Below are positions 56,037 to 64,000 of a DNA stretch of 64,000 nt, one piece after another. This DNA is from Amborella trichopoda (taxonomy: Eukaryota > Streptophyta > Magnoliopsida > Amborellales > Amborellaceae). The stretch covers positions 47,803 through 111,802 of the forward strand of contig NW_006499969.1 of the NCBI RefSeq assembly GCF_000471905.2, given 5' to 3'. Every line of letters starts with the position of its first letter. The first letter of the stretch is position 1. Below the pieces are notes generated by a model, which was given only the letters and a program-made list of their open reading frames with translations, was not told where the DNA came from and did not search any database. A program made the translations under genes and the position numbers.

Positions 56037-57089
56037 CTCTAAAAGTGTTGTGCCGACCTCTTCAAGGGGTAGCTCTTTTATCTTCTAGAAACCTGCTCAC
56101 GACATCTCGAAGATAGAGCTCGGCATTCCACTGAAAGTGGGCATGGGCAATGTGGCAGAAGCAACCGTAGTAGGAGGACTCCCGATTGCAGCAAAAGCCT
56201 CAGGCTCCCTGGATTCAGGAGCAACCTCATGCTGCTCTAGCGCCTCGATAGCAGTTTCCTCGCTCTGTCCCGTGGTCATGACCGTGCCAGGCTCGATCCC
56301 TTCAGGCACCATCGCCTCGTCCTCCACATTGACCATAACCACAGCCAAGGAAAAACTGACCTCTTCATTGGGAAAACTGACCACAGCCAATGAAAAACAG
56401 CCATTTCCTCAACTTCATAATGCACCAGAGAAATTCCCTTCTTTTGGGCGGTGACCACTTCCCATGGTCCCTCTTCTTGGACCTTCCCCACTTTAGGAGA
56501 CTCAACACCCTCCCCCTCTCTCTCCTCACCCTCGTATTCCGTGATGACTATTTTAGCAGCTGGCTCCCCCATGGTGCCCGCTTCCTTTGCAGTCATGGGC
56601 ACTGCCCTCGGACCCTCCAAGCCTAGCCCCTTATGGCGTGGTACTTTTATGTTACCCACAGATGCATCGCTCGAGGCAGCCACATCTTGCTACTCGGATG
56701 GCCCCTATTCGGTTCCTGGGGCTCCATCCTCTTCTATTACTACAAGCTCTATCGAGGTTTCTCTTCCTTCAGTAGGCTCGACAATCGTCAGCACTCCAAG
56801 GGCCCTCTCCATCTCCGCCGCATCGACAGAAGCAACCCCATCATCCTCGTCTACCCCCTTTGGGATCGAGCCTTCCCTTCAGCCTTGAGCATCGCTTCCC
56901 GATCTGAAGCAATTTCAATCGGGGCAATAGACTCTACGGCATTGGCTTGAGTATCTGAGGCGCCGGGAGAAGATTCGGGTGAAGAAGAAGGTGAAGACTC
57001 AAGAGTGGAAGGCAATGGGGAAATGTCAAGAGACGTACGGCCTTTCGAAGAAGCTGAGGACAAGAAACCTTCTTTTGCTCATGAACTAC

Positions 57090-57512
57090 CGGGGTCCTAC
57101 TCATTTTTCCCTTCGAGGCCACGGCTACCTTCTTGGCTAGGGTCATTGGGGCAGCCCTCTCTTTCTTCTTTCCCTTTACTAGCTCGAGCTCAGCAGCTTG
57201 CTTTTTCCTCTTCCCCTGTGACGGCTCGGGCTCAGCAGCATGCTTTTTCTTCTTCCGCTGTGCCGGCTCAAGCAACGTAGCTTGCCTCTTCTTCTTCATC
57301 GGCTCAAACTCAGAAGCCTACCTTTTCTCCCTCCCCTGCTCGAGCTCAGCGGCTTGCCTTTTCCTCTTCTCCGACTCGGGCTCAGCAGCCTGCTTTTTCT
57401 TTTTCCCCTGTGTTGGCTCGGGTTTAGTGGCCTGGCTTTTATTTTTTGCTAGCTTGGGAGCAGCAGCCTGCTTCCTCTTCTTCCTTATCGCCTGCTCAGG
57501 CGTAGCAGCCAT
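57090..57512 (-). repeat. 14-residue basic repeat in the antisense protein
   Basis: On the minus strand about eight units of the form (Q/H)AAEPEPxQGKRKK occur, such as QATKPEPTQGKKKK, HAAEPEPSQGKRKK and QAAELELVKGKKKE, with one stop near 57318. The clustered Lys/Arg runs would act as nuclear-localisation or nucleic-acid-binding patches (inference). The plus-strand frames through the same DNA (57005-57280, 57133-57516) are shadows. Confidence 0.85.
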
Positions 57513-59588
57513 TTAGGTCCCTGACTTAGAAGACCTAGGGGCCAATTTTTTATAAGGGCCGCTCCCTATCAGCTCATTTAAGTCCTGGACCGGAAGTCCT
57601 TCAGACCTGGGACTTTACGGCCTTCCTTTCATTTGAAGATCTCAGAGAGGTGGGTAAAAATACTTTATGTTTTTTCTCCTCCAAACTAAGAAATCGTGGC
57701 TAGGGCTTGTCCATGGTGAGTTGGCGAGGCCACCCGAGTATGCGCTAGTCAGAAGGAAAGCCTATAGTAAAGATTTCTCCTAAGGGAGGGGTCTTGACAA
57801 ATTTTCGCTGCCTAGTATCCTGGCTCCAGTGGCTACACTCCCTTTCCAGGGGTGGTTCGCATCCCAGTACCCCTTGTTTTCAACACTCCACCAATGCTCA
57901 TGGGCTTGGGTTGCCGTGTCGTTCTGCTAAGATGGCACATATTTGTTGACCATGGTGGCTTTCAAGCACGTGGCCCAAGCAGTGAGAATGTGCCTCAGGA
58001 GCCAAGACTCCTATCGGGTTCCCAATTCGTTCTTCTTCTAGGGATCAGCCTTACTTTGCCGCTTCTCAAAGAGCACAGAGAACGGGCAACCCTGATCCAA
58101 CCCATGCTGTCAGGCGAACCGATGAGGAAAGTAACCCTCAAGCTTCACACCATGGACAGTGCGACAGGCGAGAATGCCACCTCTGACACTCAGCATATAC
58201 ATCATTTCTTTTGGGCTGGTGAAGTCACCATCCAAGTGATAGTGAAGCTCATTGACGTACACGCGATTTGTGAGGCTCCCAACTGGAAACGGCACCCGGG
58301 TCATGTGGAGGTGATCATTGAAAAATAGGCCACACACATGGCTCGGGGGATGGAAAATTCCCCTCTGCTTGGCAATCTTCAGCAAAATTGGGCCCATGCT
58401 ATCATCCAGTTGCCTGGTTTTCAGGTATGTCTCGAAAATAATCTCCAAGCAAGCCATACACATAATGGACTGGGAAAGAAGTCTTGAAATCTCCAAGGAA
58501 AGCCTCACCCTCTGCTATGCAATTTTTTTCCCCTTCCTCCAATTTATGTGGTCTGCCCCTGGAAATGGTGCTCAAGCCATAATAAATATTGCACAGCACA
58601 AGCTGTGCGAGTGCGTATTCCTTCCCCCACCCCATGTCACAGGCCACATAAAAGGTGTCGGGACGAATGACGTTCGACCCTCACGGTAGGGCAAATTTGC
58701 ACAAGAAAAGTGCCAAGCAAGCCATCAAGAAGACATGCTTATTCTTCTTCTGTAGCACGAAAACTGGTGGGGTTTCCTTCCCCCCTTTGCTCGGTGACGG
58801 ACCAGCTTCATTCGTATAGTAACCATAGAAGAACGCTACGCACTTGGCAAAGGTAGCTCGCCCCTTCTTGGGCTCATCATAGAGTTGATAAATCTTGAAC
58901 AACTCTTGAAGCCCAACCGGCGGGGTTTACCTATCTTCTGTCTTCTAATAATGAATGAGTTTGGGGGAATAAACTCGTCATACGTACTGGCTAGGAATGG
59001 CAGCCCACTAATGAAGTACAGATCCATCAACAAAATCCTTGCCTCTTCATGACCAAGTAGCCATGTATTACTAACATGGCTCCAAGTCTCCAACAACACT
59101 TTGACTGTATTTGAACAATGGTCATAGTAGCCCACCGAGCACTGGAGGGCATCTCGCAAATAAGCAAGTCACAAAATATCCCTGAAGTCCCACAACACAT
59201 TCAGGGTCCAGGAGGAGTACCCCTTCAGGTACTAGTGCTCCCCTTGTACCCGCAGCCCGAAAGAGAACCATTGCATGCCCGGGGTTTCCACCATTCGCTT
59301 TTCTTAGGGTTGGCAAGTTCTCGTTAGAGGCTACGTTTCGGTATAAGCGATGCAGACGACCTGCCCTTCCTCTATGCTCACGTTACCATCGTTATCTTCT
59401 TTCGTCACCAGCTGGATGGCGGTGCTCACAATGGTGAAGCTCAAAGGCCACCTGGGTTCACATAAGGCTTGGGTAAGCAAGATCAGCTCACCTCTCACCA
59501 AGATTTCGTCGGTGAATGTATCAGTACCAAGCTCAGCTTCTCGCAAGAGGTACATCACGTCTGGAATGGCCCCCAAACACTCGGCCAT

Positions 59589-60565
59589 TAAAACAAAAAA
59601 ATGCTATGCAGCGACGAAGAAACTACGCTCACTAGGGCGGGACTATCTCCGTCTAACAACTAAGATGCTATCGTCGTCTCGCAGCCAAAGGCATAATTGT
59701 CTCACCTGCCCACCGAGATAGTATCGTCGTCTACCATTAGGAGGGAATCGCCGTCTCGCGATCAACCAAGGACTATCAACATCCCATGAACCGAAGCGCA
59801 TTAATGCCCCACGTCACCTGTTAGCATGCACCACACGTGCATCCCTCAAAATCAGGATACAAGGCCTAATGCTTGTTGCATGGCCTGTCACCGGGCGTGC
59901 GGAGGGCGACCGTTCACCTTCCCACGACTCCTCACCTCCTCGACCATTACAATCCCATGACCCTTTGGGTCCCCACCGACGCTTCCTCTGCTTTATGGGA
60001 ACTCACCCTGCCCATCGGGAAAATCCTTCCCACCTGCTGCTCGTCATTAGAGTCAATGAAACCACCGAAAGTCCCAAGGAAAATCTCCCCTATGTCCCTG
60101 CAATGTTGTGGATGGCCCTTCTCCCTGGTTTCCCACTTCAGCAGTTCACCAATGCTCACCGGAATTCTGCTAAGTCTCCGGTGAGCTCAATGCAACCTCT
60201 TCTCCTTATCCTCCAACAACAAGAGAGATGATTGTGCCCTTTGAACTCCCTGCGACCTCCCCTTCAGAAGTAGGGTGACCGAAGGAGCACTTAGGCTCCG
60301 GCAGGGAACCTCTGCAAATTTTGCTAGAGCGACCCTCTTCCTTGCTAAAAAAGTCTTGACACTTAACAAAAAAGGTTCACAACCACACTGCGAAGCTTCG
60401 CACCTCTTGAAGCTAGCCAGAAAAGTTCTTAAGGACCTGTCTCTGCAAGTTTTGTCGAGAAGTACTCACAGAAAAACCCTCATCAGAATACTTTGACCCT
60501 CTCTCTCTCTAAAAAGCTTTCTATTGTTTTCCCTTCGATAAAATAGTAAACTGGGGTTTCTCCCC
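59589..60565 (-). other. Presumed leader of the antisense unit
   Basis: No domain-bearing frame on either strand. Small minus-strand frames (60369-60187, 60159-59947) could be upstream ORFs. Near 59640-59770 a motif TATCGTCGTCTCGC recurs three to four times with variation, about 40-60 bases apart. No convincing intron could be placed by eye. Confidence 0.45.
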
Positions 60566-60573
60566 CTTTTATA
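60566..60573 (-). promoter_or_regulatory. TATA box of the antisense unit in E3
   Basis: On the minus strand GGGTATAAAAGGGGG contains a textbook TATAAAAG. Transcription would begin near 60535 and run toward the mobile-domain start at 59588, leaving a leader of about 950 bases with small frames (for example 60369-60187) or an intron. No other TATA motif of this quality lies between here and the coding start. Confidence 0.65.
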
Positions 60574-60695
60574 CCCGAGAGTGCTGAAGACTGCCCCCGA
60601 GAAACTCAGGATGACACTCCAGTCCCCAGCTCATGAAGGCGATAAGACCAGGCCAGGTTGGGCGAAGCCCGAGACCCGAAGCATCATCTCCTCGT

Positions 60696-60855
60696 ACCTC
60701 ATCAAGACTTTTGTCGAGCACTTTGCCCAGGGGATTATCGCTGCCTGCTTCCTTCAGGATATCATCACCGCGTGGCCTGTCAAGACCTTCGCCGAGCATT
60801 TCGTTAGGAGGCTAGCATCACGCGCCTCGTAAAGTCTTTCACCAAGTGCGTCTCA
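60696..60855 (-). repeat. Direct repeats upstream of the antisense TATA box
   Basis: TCAAGACTTTTGTCGAGCACTTTG (about 60701), TCAAGACCTTCGCCGAGCATTTCG (about 60780) and a weaker copy AAAGTCTTTCACCAAGTGCG (about 60831) are spaced 79 and about 51 bases. They lie 130-270 bases upstream of the TATA box on its strand. They could be promoter elements; this is inference from position. Confidence 0.6.
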
Positions 60856-61089
60856 CTGCATGGAACGTCAAGAGTCACTTCTGTGTCCCTCACCAAGGGA
60901 CTTAACGCATCACCGAGACTTGTTGATGTGTGCGCCACTCCACACATAGTGCTGCGCGCATGCCTGAGCACTCTTCTTTAGACCATTGTCCCACATCCTC
61001 AAAATGTTCATTCCCTATGCCACAATCTCACTCCTCAGCAAGCCCATTTTCAGGTGACGTCTCCATTCCCTATGGAGTCGCTTCCCTCA

Positions 61090-62110
61090 CTACGGCACAA
61101 TGCACACTGCATGACCTTAAACTGCACCGCCACAGTCTTAGCTATATGAATTTAAACTGCATAACCACGGTCCATGCAGCATGACCCTAAACTCCATTAC
61201 TAAAGTCCTTGTCACAGGACTCTAAAACCTACGACCATGGTCCAAACTATATGACCTTAAATTATAGCGGAGGTCAAGTTGCACGTCGTTAAACTGCAAA
61301 GTCCATGTCACATGACTTTAAACTTACGACCATGGTCTAGTTGTGCGACCTTAAACCATAATGCACGTCCTGGACACTTGACGTTAAAGGCTTACCACCT
61401 TGGTCCAAACTATATGACCTTAAACTGTTGCAGAGGTCTAGTTGCATGACCACAAACTACATAGTCCTAGCTGTATGACTTTAAACTATATAGCCATGGT
61501 CCGAGCAACAAGTCCCTAAAACTGTAACATGCAGTGCGACAAATGGTCCTTACACATAACTCCAGCTAGACCCCCAACGGAGTTAAATGTATGCAATGGG
61601 AATTTTTACCCCATCATCCCCAAAAATTCAAAGCCATTCTCCCTTCAGCCCACAGTGGGGTTCATCTGTGCTCTGGCCTGTCAGAGATCCATGTACACCG
61701 ATATTCGTCATCCTCCTGGAGTCACACTTGCCTTCCTAATGCCATGTGAAGCTTTTCCCGTTCACTACTCCTCGTAGGGTCACCACCTTCGTCTACGTCT
61801 CTCCACATGTGTATAGCCTTAATTGTCGTTATCCTCAGGGAGTCAGATTGCTATCCACATACCAACGCCATGCAGCTGTACTGACATGGTGACTCAAACT
61901 CGGTCCGTGCTGCATGACCTTAAACTTCAACACCATGGTCTAAACTATATTACCCTAAACTGTAGCGGAGGTCTAGTTGCATGACCTTAAACTGCACCAT
62001 GAATTTAAACTTCATAAAGGCGGTCCAAGCTATATGACCTTAAATCGTAGTGCACATCCTGACTGCTTGACGTTAAATTGCTTCACCTAAGTCAAAGAGG
62101 CATGACGTTA
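61090..62110 (+). repeat. E3 subterminal tandem array, same unit as in E1
   Basis: More than a dozen imperfect 44-50-bp units of CATGACCTTAAACTGCACNGCCATGGTCCAAGCTAT type, interrupted at about 61525-61900 by non-repeat sequence. Two further units lie at 62505-62605. The shared motif GACCTTAAACT is identical to that before the E1 3' LTR (29585-29830). Such arrays between the last coding region and the 3' LTR are common in Tat/Ogre-type elements. Confidence 0.9.
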
Positions 62111-62930
62111 AAGATGCCCCATACGCGTACACACCTTCCTTTTTACGTGCATCTTCACGCATGTCCTCCCTAACCGACCCGTTCGTGTGTGGACACCACT
62201 TCCACTGCCTCCCCAGTGAGTCTACGTACACGCACATGCCCTTTACATGCATCTTCAAGCACACCTTCCCTAGCTGGCCCATTTGTGTGCACATACCACC
62301 TTCACCATAATCATCGTCTTTCACCATTCCCCATTGAATCTTACCTATGTTCACTAAACGGCGAGCCGTCTCGCCACTCAGTTAGTGGGTCACCATCATT
62401 CACTCACTCATCATCGACTCTCTACAAGAAACTTCATGCCATCTTTCCAAGTGGGTCAAAGTCCTCACCAGACTCACTATATGGCCTCTTCAGATTACCA
62501 TTCCTTATCATTACGGTCCAGCTGTATGACCAAAAACCTACAGTGCATGTCCTGGCCGCATGACGTTAAAAGGCTTCGCACATGTCTCGAAGGCATGACC
62601 CTAAAACATGCCTTCTCAAAGAAAAAATGGGCATGGTGTACACTTGACAAGGGAATGCCAAGAGAAAAAATGATGGACAGGCATGGTCTCAAAACCATGA
62701 GTAAAAGAGTTCCGTGGAAAAACAAAACCAGGCACAGTGAAAACCCCAAGAAGGCACAGTGAAAAAAAAGGATGAAAAAGGTGGACATGACCACACAGTC
62801 ATGAGTAAAAGAGCTCTGAAATAACAGAAGTTGGTGAAAACCATCCTTACGGTGCCAGTTCCTCTGTTCAAGTGAAAACCCACGAAAGGGCGCTTGGACC
62901 AACAAGGCAGGTTGACGCACTTCCACAGCC
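62111..62930 (+). other. E3 non-coding 3' stretch between tandem arrays
   Basis: Apart from two tandem units at 62505-62605 I see no gene or clear structure. Locally repeated phrases include GAGTAAAAGAG(T/C)TC (near 62698 and 62800) and GGCACAGTGAAAA (62730 and 62753). The frames at 62189-62563 and 62385-62762 have no recognisable domain. Confidence 0.5.
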
Positions 62931-62934
62931 TCAG

Positions 62935-63195
62935 TTTAAAGGCTCACTAGGGAGTGAGGGCACATAAGATCTCCCCAGTTTCAAGGCTCACCAGGGAGTG
63001 AGAGCACACATGATCTCCCCAGTTTCAAGGCTCACTAGGGAGTGAGAGCACACTAGATCTCACCAGTTTCAAGGCTCACCAGGGTGTGAGAGCACATAAG
63101 AGCTCCCTCGTTTGAAGGCTCATCAAGGGGTGAGCGCCGTATAAGATCCCTCGCGACATGGCTCATCTGGGAGTGAGAACCGCATAAGATCTTCC
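62935..63195 (+). repeat. 44-bp tandem repeat, six copies
   Basis: Units begin at GGCTCA positions 62941, 62985, 63029, 63073, 63117 and 63160: spacing is 44, 44, 44, 44, 43. The unit is AAGGCTCACNAGGGAGTGAG followed by AGCACATAAGATCTCCCCAGTTTC. It is the most regular tandem array of the window and is not found in E1, E2 or M. Confidence 0.95.
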
Positions 63196-63651
63196 AACGA
63201 CAACAACAGTGCTTTAGGTTGAGGACAATGACCAAAAGATCCCTCTAAAAATGCTAAGAACCATCGAGAAGGCAAGAAACTGATGAACTCAGGGCCAAAC
63301 CTGCCACAAGCTTTAGGGTACATCTTCCCCAAACACCCTAGTCTATATGGGACCAAACTTTCGGGTTGGGTCAGAAGCCCCCAACTGGACCTTGCTTGAT
63401 GGGACCTACAGGAGATACCTTGAGCATCAAAAGCAAACCTGGTGTAGTAGCAAACAACGTCGAGTGATGGTTCGTAGCATTTAGCCTTTAAAAAAGGCCT
63501 GGTTTTGTACGAGGAGGTCCTGGCATTGGGCCTAATGCTTCGGAACACCAAATAGTCTTTTGAGGGTGTGGACTCTTACAAATATCTCTCAAACTTCTAG
63601 AATGATTGCACTTCACGATTCTCTCGAAGCACAACATTCGGTGGGGCATGC

Positions 63652-64000
63652 TGTTGGAAGGTATTTTTCATCAAAATGGGGCCCCCGCTCAATCAAGGCC
63701 TAACAAGTAGTAGAAATTTTGACAGTCTTAGAACAACCCCAGAACTGGCCAATAGATTCATGAGGTCTCTCAAAAGTCTCAAAACAGCCTCAGAATCGGT
63801 TGTGTTCCGATAGAGTCGACCTTTAGCACCCTGAAGCGGACCCTTTTTCAGCATCTCAAAATGCTGTGGGACCACTGCCATTGGATCCATCACGGTTGTA
63901 AACCCTTGGGGTTCAAGTTTCAAATCAAACAGCCAATCCAAGAAGAAGTGATAGGTGAAAGTGTTAAACAGGGGGAGCCGCACGCTATTCCCGTGCGGCC
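63652..64000 (+). mobile_element. Start of a same-family LTR, cut by the window edge
   Basis: It begins TGTTGGAAGGTATTTTTCAT after GGTGGGGCATGC, and stays collinear with the E3 5' LTR to the end of the window. By position it is the E3 3' LTR. By-eye identity to the 5' LTR is only about 75-80%, so it could instead belong to another copy. The short purine-rich run before it (GGTGGGG) is a weak polypurine tract. Confidence 0.8.

Larger units (their letters stand above)
55614..59588 (-). pseudogene. Antisense plant-mobile-domain-like gene inside E3
   Basis: On the minus strand one frame dominates for nearly 4 kb. From ATGGCC at 59588 it reads through LTQALCEPRWPLSF, past a few stops to LETWSHVSNTWLLGHEEARI and MDLYFISGLPFLASTYDEFI. 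It then shifts by one frame at about 58905 for CVAFFYGYYTNEAG, FLMACLALFLCKFALP, VIRPDTFYVACDMGWG and FPVHYVYGLLGDYF, and returns near 58440 to GVKLEGYFPHRFA, stop, QHGLDQG. These are landmarks of the plant mobile domain (aminotransferase-like PMD). The sequence continues with HEHWWSVENKGYW, a basic repeat (57512-57090), an acidic Thr/Ala-rich stretch, and a coiled coil (56036-55614). PMD proteins MAIN and MAIL1 act in nuclear silencing; PMDs are also carried by transposons. About ten stops make it a pseudogene. Confidence 0.8.
47738..63651 (+). mobile_element. Element E3: Tat-type element without RT/INT, carrying an antisense gene
   Basis: Order: 5' LTR (47738-49164), PBS (49168-49186), gag leader, solo LTR E, gag with its core deleted, linker, an open protease frame (53827-54615), post-protease linker, an unknown plus-strand ORF (55053-55403), an antisense mobile-domain pseudogene (55614-59588) with its promoter near 60570, then long subterminal tandem repeats, and a same-family LTR at 63652. 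No trace of RT, either RNase H or integrase is present, so E3 would have depended on other elements. The 5' LTR and the first 349 bases of the LTR at 63652 are only about 75-80% identical by eye, so it is uncertain that they are a pair. Confidence 0.75.

Noticed and set aside
56137-57516. Plus-strand Ser/Ala/Phe-rich frames opposite the antisense gene
   Set aside because: They are shadows: the minus-strand frame is the one that holds the basic repeat and connects to the mobile domain and the coiled coil.
1-64000. tRNA or rRNA genes, riboswitches, bacterial-type terminators
   Set aside because: I looked for the conserved tRNA box A/B words and rRNA-like stretches and found none; the other classes are not expected in this kind of genome.

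Overview
This is a plant nuclear window, almost certainly from an angiosperm with a repeat-rich genome. The evidence is one exon of a plant 2-oxoglutarate-dependent dioxygenase, plus about 54 kb of nested, decayed Ty3/Gypsy elements of the Tat/Ogre type. That assignment rests on a TGGCGACTCCACTGGGGAC-type primer-binding site, an Ogre-like gag/protease, and a second RNase H after the first. I see no rRNA, tRNA, CRISPR array or intact host gene.

Layout. 1-2062: minus-strand dioxygenase exon 1, with its donor at 1709 and an intron running off the left edge. 2063-5455: AT-rich intergenic DNA with faint transposon remains. 5456-8173: solo LTR A. 8179-10710: intergenic DNA. 10711-32677: element E1 (+ strand), with 5' LTR, PBS, gag, protease, RT, RNase H, second RNase H, integrase and the first ~2.85 kb of its 3' LTR. 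Solo LTRs F (18619-20621, duplication ACGCT) and B (23663-25708, duplication TGCTC) sit inside E1, both on the minus strand. At 32678 E1's 3' LTR is cut by a plus-strand element, E2, reduced to a 5' LTR stub, gag and a pol linker. E2's gag is split by the minus-strand element M (33325-46015, duplication CCCTT/CCCAT). M's 3' LTR carries an unrelated solo LTR, X (33865-35217). At 47738 E2 is cut by element E3 (+ strand), which reaches 63651 and is followed by another LTR running off the right edge. E3's leader holds solo LTR E (50058-50861, duplication ACCAT). The order of insertion is therefore E1, then E2, then M and E3, then X and E.

How it fits together. E1 has every pol domain, but its protease, RT and integrase catalytic motifs are broken. 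M and E2 are internally deleted. E3 lacks RT, RNase H and integrase. In their place it holds an antisense unit of about 4 kb with its own TATA box. That unit encodes a plant-mobile-domain-like protein followed by a basic repeat and a coiled coil; it is now interrupted by stops and one pair of compensating frameshifts. The LTRs of this family range from 0.8 to 3.9 kb, mostly because the part downstream of the promoter holds pyrimidine-rich tandem repeats. In several copies each repeat unit contains an inverted repeat, making an array of potential RNA hairpins.

All alignments between copies were made by eye. Identity figures are rough, and boundaries not supported by a duplication may be off by tens of bases.
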